DNA of 64,000 bases from Aquisediminimonas sp031376385 (GTDB lineage Bacteria > Pseudomonadota > Alphaproteobacteria > Sphingomonadales > Sphingomonadaceae), in assembly GCA_031376385.1 (NCBI GenBank), contig JANMDQ010000028.1, forward strand, positions 62,001 to 126,000. The letters are read 5' to 3'. Below the pieces are notes generated by a model. That model was not told the DNA's origin and searched no databases. It worked only from the letters and a program-made list of their open reading frames with translations. The first letter of the stretch is position 1. Each line of letters begins with the position of its first letter. Position numbers and translations under genes: made by a program. Below are positions 27,290-35,132 of the stretch, piece after piece.

Positions 27290-29929
27290 GTGGCTGATCA
27301 CGATTCCCCGCCAGCGACCCCCATGATGGTCCAATATTTTGCGCTAAAGGCGCAGGCACAGGATTGCCTGTTGTTCTACCGAATGGGTGATTTTTTTGAA
27401 CTGTTCTTTGAGGATGCTCGGCTTGCCGCTGGAGTGTTGGACATTGCGCTCACCGCGCGCGGCGAACATGCTGGTCAGCCAATTCCAATGTGCGGCGTGC
27501 CGGTGCATGCGGCGGACGCCTATTTGGCGCGCTTGATCCGGGCTGGACACAGAGTGGCCATTGCCGAACAGACTGAGTCCCCCGCAGTGGCCAAAGCACG
27601 CGGCGGCAAGTCCATTGTCGCACGCGGGATTGTGCGGGTGGTGACGGCGGGTACTCTGACGGAGGAGTCGTTGCTCGAATCACGGGCATCGAATTGGCTT
27701 GTTGCACTGGCCCCCGTTGGAGATGTGATTGGATATGGTGCAGCGGACATTTCAACCGGACGGTTTGAACTGGGCGAAGTGGATAGAGCGGGACTGGACG
27801 CGGAGTTAGCGCGGCTGGGACCTTCAGAGATCGTGGTTCCCAGTGCTCCTGCGAAGGCAGGAGCCCAGATTGGGGAGCGTGAAAGCTGGTCTCTTGCCTT
27901 CGCAGGAGCACAAGAACGTCCCCGCGCGGAGTATGACTCGCTCACTGGCGAGCGCCGCTTAAAATCACTGTTTGGCGTCGCGACGCTTGATGGGTTTGGC
28001 GGATTTTCGCGTGCTGAACTTGCTGCCTGCGCGGGGTTGCTCGCCTACCTCGGCCATGCGGGGAAGGGGAAGCTTCCATTTCTGGAGCCTCCGCAAAAAA
28101 GATCTGCCACCGATCATATGGCAATCGATGCGGCCACGCGAGAGAGTTTGGAATTGGTCCGCGCTGCGGGTGGCAGTCGCAGCGGATCTTTGCTCGACGC
28201 CGTGGACCGGACGGTCACGGGCGCAGGTGCACGAATGCTGAGCGGGGATATGTCCGCGCCATTGATGGACGTGCAAGCGATTTCACAGAGGCTTGATCTC
28301 GTGAGTTGGTTTGCCGACACTCAGGTTGAGCGGGAACGGATGCGCGCGTCCTTGAAAGCCCTGCCTGATGTCGCGCGTGCGCTTGGACGGATTGCAGCAG
28401 GGCGAGGAAGCCCCCGTGATTTGGGGCAGATGCGCGACGGCCTGAATGAAGCGTGGAATCTGCGGGAGCGGCTGTCGCGTCTGGATGAGCTTCCAGCACT
28501 GCTCACGGCGCTGCTCCCTAAGCTTGATGGTCATGCCGCTTTGGTCGATCAGTTGCACCGCGCGCTGGTTCTGTCTCCGCCAATTGATGCGGGCAGCGGG
28601 GGCTATATCGCAGAAGGCTATGACGCGGCGCTGGATGACCTGCGCAATTTGGGCGGTGACGGGAGGCGCGCGATGGCCGTGCTGGAAAGCGCCTATCGGG
28701 ATCGGACGGGTGTTGCGGCGCTCAAGATCAAGCATAACAATGTGCTGGGCTATCATATCGAAGTCTCCGCCAAAAATGCCGACGCGTTGATGGCGGCGGA
28801 TTCCGGTTTCACGCACCGGCAGACGCTGGCTGGAGCAGTGCGGTTCAATGCGCCGGATTTGCATGAATTGGCAGTCAAAGTGACGCAAGCCAGCGGCCAT
28901 GCGCTGGCCGCTGAAGCGGCACATCTGGAGGAGCTGACGGCGCTTGCGCTAGACCGTGCGCGGGAAATTGCCGCAACGGCGGATGCACTGGCGCGTCTTG
29001 ATGTGGCATCTGCCCTAGCCGAGCGGGCGATTGAAGGCGGCTGGTGCCGTCCCCGCTTTGTGCCCGACGCGCGCTTTGAGATAGAGGGCGGGCGGCATCC
29101 GGTGGTGGAAGCGGCGCTGAATAAATCTGGAGGCCGGTTTGTGGCCAATGACTGCGCGCTGTCCCCGGATTCGCGATTGTGGCTGGTCACTGGCCCCAAC
29201 ATGGGGGGCAAATCGACTTTCTTACGCCAGAATGCACTGATTGCTGTGCTTGCTCAAGCGGGGAGCTATGTTCCTGCGAGTAGCGCGACATTGGGGCTGG
29301 TTGACCGCTTGTTCAGCCGCGTGGGTGCGTCAGATAATCTGGCGCGGGGGCGGTCTACCTTCATGGTCGAAATGGTCGAGACGGCGGCGATCCTTGCCCA
29401 GGCAACGCGGCAAAGTTTCATCATCCTTGATGAGGTGGGGCGGGGTACGTCAACTTATGATGGGCTGGCAATCGCATGGGCGGTGGTTGAGGCCGTGCAT
29501 GAAGTGAACCAGTGCCGATGCTTGTTCGCAACCCATTACCATGAACTGACGCGGTTGGCGGAAAAACTGCCCGCCCTTTCCCTCCACCATGTCCGTGCGC
29601 GGGAATATAAGGGCGATTTGGTGCTGCTCCACGAACTGGCGGTTGGGCCTGCGGATCGCAGTTACGGGATTGCGGTTGGGCGGCTTGCGGGCCTGCCGCC
29701 CGCAGTGCTAGCCCGGGCAAAGGCTGTGCTGTCGAAGCTGGAGGCTGGCCGCGACGCTACTGGAGGACTGGCAGCAGGGCTCGATGATTTGCCGCTCTTC
29801 GCCGCGATTGTGCCGGAGGAAGCGCGCGATCCCTTACGTGATGCACTGGCCGTTTTGGACGTAGATGCGCTCAGCCCGCGAGAGGCGTTGGAGCAGCTCT
29901 ATGAGATGAAGCGCTTGGCGACCGACTAA
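27290..29929 (+). CDS. mutS: DNA mismatch repair protein MutS
   Basis: An 879-residue MutS. The mismatch-binding domain begins MMVQYFALKAQAQDCLLFYR with the Phe-x-Glu motif in GDFFELFFED. The ATPase has Walker A GPNMGGKSTFLRQNA, Walker B FIILDEVGRGTSTYDG and the ATHYHEL motif. The frame reaches back to 27233, but GTG at 27290 gives a typical short N-terminal extension; ATG at 27323 is also possible. Residues about 185-207 carry an in-frame insertion encoded by a palindromic repeat (27843-27911). The stop overlaps the convergent molybdoprotein gene by 4 bp. Confidence 0.95.
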   Translation: MADHDSPPATPMMVQYFALKAQAQDCLLFYRMGDFFELFFEDARLAAGVLDIALTARGEHAGQPIPMCGVPVHAADAYLARLIRAGHRVAIAEQTESPAVAKARGGKSIVARGIVRVVTAGTLTEESLLESRASNWLVALAPVGDVIGYGAADISTGRFELGEVDRAGLDAELARLGPSEIVVPSAPAKAGAQIGERESWSLAFAGAQERPRAEYDSLTGERRLKSLFGVATLDGFGGFSRAELAACAGLLAYLGHAGKGKLPFLEPPQKRSATDHMAIDAATRESLELVRAAGGSRSGSLLDAVDRTVTGAGARMLSGDMSAPLMDVQAISQRLDLVSWFADTQVERERMRASLKALPDVARALGRIAAGRGSPRDLGQMRDGLNEAWNLRERLSRLDELPALLTALLPKLDGHAALVDQLHRALVLSPPIDAGSGGYIAEGYDAALDDLRNLGGDGRRAMAVLESAYRDRTGVAALKIKHNNVLGYHIEVSAKNADALMAADSGFTHRQTLAGAVRFNAPDLHELAVKVTQASGHALAAEAAHLEELTALALDRAREIAATADALARLDVASALAERAIEGGWCRPRFVPDARFEIEGGRHPVVEAALNKSGGRFVANDCALSPDSRLWLVTGPNMGGKSTFLRQNALIAVLAQAGSYVPASSATLGLVDRLFSRVGASDNLARGRSTFMVEMVETAAILAQATRQSFIILDEVGRGTSTYDGLAIAWAVVEAVHEVNQCRCLFATHYHELTRLAEKLPALSLHHVRAREYKGDLVLLHELAVGPADRSYGIAVGRLAGLPPAVLARAKAVLSKLEAGRDATGGLAAGLDDLPLFAAIVPEEARDPLRDALAVLDVDALSPREALEQLYEMKRLATD
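27843..27911. repeat. Palindromic REP-type repeat inserted in-frame within mutS
   Basis: The left arm (27843-27863) starts GTGCTCCTGCGAAGGCAGGA. The right arm (27891-27911) is its reverse complement apart from one base. The CTCCTGCGAAGGCAGGAG core is a familiar sphingomonad intergenic palindrome. Here it encodes APAKAGAQ ... LAFAGAQ between VPS and the conserved RPRAEYDSLTGERRLKSLFG block of MutS. Confidence 0.75.
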
Positions 29930-30675
29930 ATCCCGCCATACCATTCATAACCAGATCTGTCCTCCCAATATCCCCCTTTACCGCCGTAAACGCCTTCGAG
30001 CGACGCCACAGCCTCAATCCGTTCGACATATTTGGCTTGCTTATAGCCCAACTGCCGCTCCACCCGTAGCCGCACGGGGGCGCCATTGCCGACGGGCAGC
30101 ACAGCATCGTTCAGCGCCCAAGCCATGATCGTTTGCGGATGATAAGCGTCGATCAGGTCGATGCTTTCATAATAGGCCGTTTCGCCTTTCATCATGTCAG
30201 CACAGTGAAACACCAGATAGCGGGCTGTGGGTTGCAGCCCCGCCGCGTCGAGCAGGAGCTTTAGCGGAACGCCTGTCCATTTCCCAATCGCGCTCCAGCC
30301 CTCAACACAGTCATGCCGCGTGATTTGGCTGCGCTGCGGCATGGCGCGCAGGGCGGCGATCGAAAAGCTCTGCGGGCGGGCAACGAGGCCGTCGACCTTG
30401 ACTTGCCAGTTTGCAAACTTCTCCGCCACATGCGCCGAGTAAGCGTCTCCCGGCGGCGTGCGCGTGCCATTGGCGCGGAAAATGGGTGATCGCTGGTCAG
30501 GACGATATTCGCGGGCCAGCGCCATTCTGTCACTCAGCGCACGCTGAATGACGAAATTCCCCGTTTCGCCGAGCCGCAATAGCGATTGGAATGATGGGTT
30601 TGACCCCAAAGCATCGCAGCCACTGACGAGGCTTGCGGCCCCGCCGGCCAGCAGCATCCTCCGCGTCACGCTCAT
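29926..30675 (-). CDS. Molybdopterin-dependent oxidoreductase, MsrP/YedY-like (sulfite oxidase fold)
   Basis: A 249-residue exported molybdoprotein. The N-terminus TRRMLLAGGAASLVSGC is a twin-arginine signal ending in a lipobox-like Cys. The Mo-ligand Cys lies in ITRHDCVEGWSAIGKWTGVP. The pattern YYESIDLIDAYHPQTIMAWA and the C-terminal RVERQLGYKQAKYVERIE match the sulfite oxidase fold of YedY/MsrP, which repairs oxidised periplasmic methionine. ATG at 30675 overlaps the cytochrome b gene stop (ATGA); a longer frame to 30855 has no signal. The b-type partner is a cytochrome b561, not MsrQ, so the electron acceptor or substrate may differ. Confidence 0.85.
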   Translation of the reverse strand: MSVTRRMLLAGGAASLVSGCDALGSNPSFQSLLRLGETGNFVIQRALSDRMALAREYRPDQRSPIFRANGTRTPPGDAYSAHVAEKFANWQVKVDGLVARPQSFSIAALRAMPQRSQITRHDCVEGWSAIGKWTGVPLKLLLDAAGLQPTARYLVFHCADMMKGETAYYESIDLIDAYHPQTIMAWALNDAVLPVGNGAPVRLRVERQLGYKQAKYVERIEAVASLEGVYGGKGGYWEDRSGYEWYGGI

Positions 30676-31403
30676 GCCGCTTTCTCCTCTATCCGCGTCC
30701 AGCCTGTAATCATGGACCGCATCCCGTTGATGGGCCCTGCCAGCAGAACGAGGCCAACATGAAGAGCAATGAACCCGGCAATTCCGCTTGCGAAAATGAA
30801 ATGGAGCGACCGCGCGCTTTGCCGCCCGCCAAACAAATCGAGCAGCCACGGCCATGCGGCATTCATTCCCGGTGACATGGTAAGGCCGGTCAAAACCATC
30901 CCCGGCAGGATGATGAAGAGCACTAGACTATAAGTGATTTTCTGGAGCGGATTGTAGCGCGTATCATCCTCATGAAAATCCAGCCGCGCGTGCTTTTTGA
31001 CATCTTCCCACAGATGGGCAGGGGCAACCTCGGCTTTGGATAAGGCAACATCGCGCTTCAAATGCCCATTCCAAAGGCTGCGCCCGAGATAGAAGAGTAG
31101 CCCGAACGCAAACACCCAGGCAAAGGCTAAGTGCCAATGCCGGGCTAGCGCGAGATTATACATCGAAGGAATAGTCGCCCAGCCAGGAAAACGGGGGAGT
31201 TCCAGCCAAGCCGGATCAAAATTGGCGCCATATTCCCCCCAATAGAGGCGCGGGTGCGCGTTGAAGATCATCAGGCCGGACATAAGCATGATGAAAACCG
31301 TGATGACGTTCACCCAATGCCACAGCCGGGTGGAGAGGCGGTGTTTGAAGATAAAGCCCCTGCGAACGGACGCGATTGGCTGAGTTTCAATGACGTCTGG
31401 CAT
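30672..31403 (-). CDS. Cytochrome b561-type membrane protein (b-type di-haem)
   Basis: A 243-residue integral membrane protein with four predicted helices: WHWVNVITVFIMLMSGLMIF, HLAFAWVFAFGLLFYLG, ITYSLVLFIILPGMVLTGL and FIFASGIAGFIALHVGLVLL. Haem-ligand His residues are present in RLWHW, RHWHLAF, LHFIF and ALHVGL. This matches Ni/Fe-hydrogenase or thiosulfate-reductase type b cytochromes. It is translationally coupled to the molybdoprotein, to which it presumably passes electrons from quinol. ATG at 31403 is used; the frame's TTG at 31421 is less likely. Confidence 0.85.
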   Translation of the reverse strand: MPDVIETQPIASVRRGFIFKHRLSTRLWHWVNVITVFIMLMSGLMIFNAHPRLYWGEYGANFDPAWLELPRFPGWATIPSMYNLALARHWHLAFAWVFAFGLLFYLGRSLWNGHLKRDVALSKAEVAPAHLWEDVKKHARLDFHEDDTRYNPLQKITYSLVLFIILPGMVLTGLTMSPGMNAAWPWLLDLFGGRQSARSLHFIFASGIAGFIALHVGLVLLAGPINGMRSMITGWTRIEEKAA

Positions 31404-31480
31404 GTCGATAACTGGCCTCAAAAAAGACTTCTGATGCAGATACGCTGGAACGAATGGGAAAGTTACACTAGGCGCGTTTA

Positions 31481-32653
31481 ATGTCTACGCTTCAGCAAGA
31501 TTATGACGTTATCATCCTCGGGGCAGGGGGCGCGGGGCTGATGTGTGCGGCCACCGCTGCCCAGCGTGATCGGCGGGTGCTGGTCATCGATCATGCGGAT
31601 GAGCCGGGCAAGAAAATACTCATTTCTGGCGGCGGTCGGTGCAATTTTACAAATGTGAATGCTGCGCCAGACCGTTATATTTCCGCCAACCCGCATTTCG
31701 CCAAGTCCGCAATGGGGCGCTATACTCCGGCAGATTTTATCGCGCTGGTCGAGGCGCACGGCATTGCCTATCATGAAAAGACGCTGGGCCAGCTATTTTG
31801 TGATGGCTCGGCGAAGCAGATTGTCGCGATGCTGATGGAGGAATGCGCGCGGGGCGGCGCGCGGTTTGCCTTTGGTGCGCCGGTGGGCGGCGTGGCGCAC
31901 CGCGACGACCAGTTCCATGTTGGCGCTGCCTCTGCTCCGGCATTGGTGATTGCCACTGGCGGTCCGAGTATCCCCAAAATGGGGGCGACAGGCTTTGCCT
32001 ATGATCTCGCTCGGCAGTTCGGGTTGAAGATTGTCGAGCCGCGCCCTGCATTGGTGCCACTGACACTGGGCGGCGATGACGTGTTGTTTCGTGAGCTCTC
32101 AGGCGTTGCAGCCCCTGTGATTGCGCGTGCGGGAAAGGTTGAATTTGCCGAAGCTGCGCTCTTCACGCACAAAGGCCTCTCTGGCCCGTCTATCCTACAA
32201 ATATCCTCTTACTGGCGACACGGGGAGGCGGTGGGGATCGACTTTCTGCCCGGCACCGCGAGTGGCTGGCTGCGGGCTACCAAGCGGGAAAAGCCCCGCA
32301 CCACTATCCGTGCGATCCTTGCGGCGAACTTGCCGGCTCGGTTGGCTGAAACTTTGGCAGAGCGGATCGGGCATGGTGGTGAACTCAACACATTGACCGA
32401 CCGAGAGCTGGATATAATCGAAGCGACCCTCTCAAATTGGGAATTCCGCCCCAACGGCACCGAAGGCTATGCCAAGGCTGAAGTGACCGCAGGCGGGATC
32501 AGCACCGCTGAACTGTCATCACGGACTATGGAGGCCAAGAAAGTTCCGGGCCTGTATGTGATTGGAGAGGCCGTCGACGTGACCGGCTGGCTTGGCGGGT
32601 ATAATTTCCAATGGGCCTGGGCGAGTGCCGTCGCTGCGGCGGAAGCCGTGTAG
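31481..32653 (+). CDS. HI0933-family FAD-dependent oxidoreductase
   Basis: A 390-residue flavoprotein with an N-terminal FAD Rossmann motif (YDVIILGAGGAGLMCAATAA) and the HI0933/YhiN hallmark KKILISGGGRCNFTN. C-terminal EVTAGGISTAELSSRTMEAK, VIGEAVDVTGWLGGYNFQWA completes the FAD site. This conserved family lacks a firmly established substrate. It is divergent from the cytochrome gene (78 bp). Its last codons (AAAEAV stop) are the first unit of a 35-36 bp tandem repeat that continues past the stop. Confidence 0.85.
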   Translation: MSTLQQDYDVIILGAGGAGLMCAATAAQRDRRVLVIDHADEPGKKILISGGGRCNFTNVNAAPDRYISANPHFAKSAMGRYTPADFIALVEAHGIAYHEKTLGQLFCDGSAKQIVAMLMEECARGGARFAFGAPVGGVAHRDDQFHVGAASAPALVIATGGPSIPKMGATGFAYDLARQFGLKIVEPRPALVPLTLGGDDVLFRELSGVAAPVIARAGKVEFAEAALFTHKGLSGPSILQISSYWRHGEAVGIDFLPGTASGWLRATKREKPRTTIRAILAANLPARLAETLAERIGHGGELNTLTDRELDIIEATLSNWEFRPNGTEGYAKAEVTAGGISTAELSSRTMEAKKVPGLYVIGEAVDVTGWLGGYNFQWAWASAVAAAEAV

Positions 32654-32722
32654 CGACAACGAAGACAGCTGCGGCGGAAGCTGTGTAGCGACAACTGAAG
32701 ACAGCTGCGGCGGAAGCCGCTT
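32633..32722. repeat. Tandem repeat, two full 35/36-bp units and a partial third
   Basis: Each unit begins GCTGCGGCGGAAGC and continues GTGTAGCGACAAC(T)GAAGACA. Units lie at 32633-32667, 32668-32703 and 32704-32722 (partial). The first encodes the C-terminal AAEAV and stop codon of the HI0933 gene. This appears to be a local duplication by slippage. Confidence 0.75.
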
Positions 32723-32725
32723 AGC

Positions 32726-33382
32726 TCATGGCAAAGCCCGCTCCCGTGATCGTTGCCATGCCCAGACCCGCAGGCTGAGCGCGGCGATACAGAGCGGAAA
32801 GAGCACAGCACCTTGCGTCCAGCGCGCTGGATCAAACAGCCGCCCGAAATAGCTGAATGTGAAAATGAACCAAATCCAATGAATGCCAACGGTATGGACG
32901 CGTTTCCACCATATCCCCATCACCTTCATGCTGGCTTTGTTTGACGTCAGCACCATCACAAACATCAGGCCGTAAGCGATGCCCCCACCGAGTAGCGCCT
33001 GAAGGCCAGGCATATTGAGGATGAAGATATTATAGATGGCCAGCGCCGCAAGATGGATCGTGTGGGCAAGCGCAAAGCCAAGGCCCCACTGGCGGCGGTG
33101 GCGCACCAGCAGCTTCGTTCCTTCGCTGGGCCATAGCCGCAAAAGGGATGACGCCGAATAGGCAATAATGAACACCGCAAAGCTGACACGCGCCGTGTAA
33201 CGCGCCGCAAGGAGAAGCTGATCACCCATCCCATCGCCGAACAAGGCCGCGATCATCAGAGCCTTCACGGACAGCACAAAAGCCAAGATGAGGGGCGCGG
33301 CGGCAGATTTGAAAGGCGACGGAATGTCCGCAGCAGAAGATTGTGCCGGGCGCGTTAAAGCATCAGATCGGTTGTTCTGCAT
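32726..33382 (-). CDS. Ferric-reductase-like transmembrane protein (MsrQ-like)
   Basis: A 218-residue membrane protein with about six helices. Haem-ligand-type His pairs appear in GFALAHTIHLAALAIYNIFI and KRVHTVGIHWIWFIFTFSYF, which are typical of the ferric-reductase-like transmembrane domain that includes MsrQ. No flavin or NADPH domain is fused. ATG at 33382 (MQNNRSDALTR) is chosen; the frame continues to 33451 without support. The MsrP-like gene is about 2 kb away on the same strand, so a functional link is possible but not shown. Confidence 0.75.
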   Translation of the reverse strand: MQNNRSDALTRPAQSSAADIPSPFKSAAAPLILAFVLSVKALMIAALFGDGMGDQLLLAARYTARVSFAVFIIAYSASSLLRLWPSEGTKLLVRHRRQWGLGFALAHTIHLAALAIYNIFILNMPGLQALLGGGIAYGLMFVMVLTSNKASMKVMGIWWKRVHTVGIHWIWFIFTFSYFGRLFDPARWTQGAVLFPLCIAALSLRVWAWQRSRERALP

Positions 33383-33515
33383 TCCCAACCCTCCCCTATC
33401 GCCCGACAATCTGTGATATGAATTTCTCGCGTATAGCGCTCCCATTGTCAAATGCGGTTGGGCGGAGCCCCGCGATTAGGGGCCAATCGGTTGACCCCGT
33501 TCCCTTCGTCGCCGC

Positions 33516-33547
33516 CCCAAAGTTGTGTAAAGTTGTGCCAGTCGCAC
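33516..33547 (-). repeat. Dispersed repeat P2, copy B
   Basis: Reverse complement of 10554-10585 with 32 of 32 bases identical. On the + strand it starts CCCAAAGTTGTGTAAAGTTG. Confidence 0.65.
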
Positions 33548-33628
33548 GTTTGAAACAGGGGTGGATTTGGGAGCATATCTCAGTCTTATACGGCATCTCC
33601 AGTGCACCATGCCTCAGCCACTTTCCCC

Positions 33629-33655
33629 AAAGTTGACACATGGTTGACACCTGAA
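33629..33655 (-). repeat. Dispersed repeat P1, copy B
   Basis: 25 of 27 bases match the reverse complement of 10242-10268. On the + strand it starts AAAGTTGACACATGGTTGAC. Confidence 0.6.
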
Positions 33656-33830
33656 ACGCTTTGGAAGGAGTTCGCTTCTCGAACCCGAGCAAAGTCGCAG
33701 CGCGGCACGCATTTCACGCGTCCCCCGCGATGGTGAGGCGCAAAACTCCCTCGTTCGCGGTGGCGCGGATCAATCATTCACAATCTGCTGCGCGCGACGG
33801 CAGGGTTTCAAAGAGCAACGGGAACATTAG

Positions 33831-33998
33831 ATGAACAAAAACGTGTTGTCAATAGCGCCAAAGCGCTTTCGACGATGCCATTGGGCAGCGGGCCCCAGAC
33901 AATGGGAGATGAGCGTCGACGCCATCATTACCGCGCAGGTGGAAATCCTGCCAGAGGCCGAGCAGAGCAGTCGGACGTTGATTGCAACGTCACCATAA
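33831..33998 (+). CDS. Possible small ORF (55 aa)
   Basis: ATG frame starting MNKNVLSIAPKRFRRCHW and ending SSRTLIATSP. The inner part (MSVDAIITAQVEILPEAEQ) has protein-like composition. There is no clear RBS and I do not recognise the family. It may be a gene remnant. Confidence 0.2.
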   Translation: MNKNVLSIAPKRFRRCHWAAGPRQWEMSVDAIITAQVEILPEAEQSSRTLIATSP

Positions 33999-34215
33999 CT
34001 GCTGGTCAGTAAGTTTATTGAACTGGCAAAATAATTGCCACCGTAATTCCAGGATGCATCATTATGGGATTCTAACCGGCAAGACAGAAAGAATCTGCTT
34101 GATTGCGCGTTAACGTTCTTTAATTTTTTACCATCGAATTAAACGAATCGATTAATTCTGATCAGCGGGTCGCAACGCTAAAAATGTTTTTGGAATAAAA
34201 CTAAGGAATCTTGCG

Positions 34216-34854
34216 ATGAATAAACTCACAAACTTGGCACTATGTTTAGCGTCCGTTGGCTTGGCTTTGCCTGCTAACGCAGCAGTAAGTATTTCAGCAA
34301 CTGATGGTAATGCGGTTTATGCTGGGCCTACGCCAACTTATGATTTTGAAACACCGGCACCATTCACGGCGACAAATATCTTTAATACGTCTTCTTCCGG
34401 TATTCGCGCCGCTCCGCTTGGCAGTACCGGTTTTTTCGGCTCCGTTGGGCCATCTGATGGAACGCCCGGTTTCTTGAACCTTGCATCATTTGTCGGGATT
34501 CGGTCAATATCACTGCTCTGGGGGTCAGTAGACGCGTATAACACGTTGTTCGTCATCAGACGGGATGGCAGTGTTATGAGTTCATTCACGGGCAGTGCTG
34601 TGTCCAGTGCGGCAAACGGAAACCAAACATTGCAATCCACCAATCCGATTGCAACGCTGTCCTTTACAGATGCAGATCGATTTGATGTCGGCGGCCTTCG
34701 TTTTGCATCAAGCCAAAACGCATTCGAATTTGATAATGTGTCAATTGCGGCTGTGCCAGAACCAGCAACATGGCTGATGATGATTGCAGGTTTCGGCTTA
34801 ATCGGTGGCCTGATGCGCCGTCGCAACGGCCTTGCTGGTCTAGCCAACGCCTAA
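34216..34854 (+). CDS. PEP-CTERM sorting-domain protein
   Basis: A 212-residue exported protein. The signal peptide is NLALCLASVGLALPANAA (to about residue 23). The C-terminus AVPEPATWLMMIAGFGLIGG followed by LMRRR is a classic PEP-CTERM tripartite signal: PEP motif, hydrophobic helix, Arg cluster. Exosortase cleaves such proteins for attachment or release at the cell surface, usually in biofilm-forming Gram-negatives. The middle part (YDFETPAPFTATNIFNTSSS) is a beta-rich domain of unknown role. TAAGGA lies about 8 bases upstream of the start. No exosortase gene is in the window. Confidence 0.85.
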   Translation: MNKLTNLALCLASVGLALPANAAVSISATDGNAVYAGPTPTYDFETPAPFTATNIFNTSSSGIRAAPLGSTGFFGSVGPSDGTPGFLNLASFVGIRSISLLWGSVDAYNTLFVIRRDGSVMSSFTGSAVSSAANGNQTLQSTNPIATLSFTDADRFDVGGLRFASSQNAFEFDNVSIAAVPEPATWLMMIAGFGLIGGLMRRRNGLAGLANA

Positions 34855-34879
34855 TTGATTGCCAAACATGCGAATGAGG

Positions 34880-34909
34880 AAGGGGCGGCGTGAGCGGCCC
34901 CTTTTTTGT
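34880..34909 (+). terminator. Terminator after the PEP-CTERM gene
   Basis: GGGGC ... GCCCC stem with an inner GC/GC pair and one G-G mismatch around GTGA, followed by six T and GTTT. It lies 26 bp after the stop codon. Confidence 0.65.
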
Positions 34910-35132
34910 TTGATCCGGGAACGGAATGACGGTGATGTTGCGGAGTTGATGCCGCGCTCGCTTTCGGAACCCGCGAAAAGCAATCGCAACGGTGCACTGT
35001 CACTGTTACTTGGTTCGTCACCCTGATCTGCTTGCTTGGGGGTAGGGCAGGATGAGTTCTGGCTGTTTAGTGAGTAATATCGTGTCCCTAAAATTCTCGC
35101 GTATCGTTCCCAGAGGTTTTCATGTGGTGCCA

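Larger units (their letters stand above)
33383..34215. other. 0.83-kb intergenic region with dispersed repeats
   Basis: No gene with convincing support. It contains copies of P2 (33516-33547) and P1 (33629-33655), both shared with the gap at 10.2-10.6 kb, and a 55-codon ORF (33831-33998). The last 150 bases before 34216 are AT-rich, as expected for the promoter of the PEP-CTERM gene. Confidence 0.6.

Noticed and set aside
30676..30855. N-terminal extension of the MsrP-like gene
   Set aside because: It lies within the cytochrome b gene in another frame; the Tat signal starts at 30675 with an ATGA overlap.
33396..33692. 98-codon ORF on the minus strand
   Set aside because: It runs through the P1 and P2 repeats, has no RBS and no protein-like pattern over its full length.
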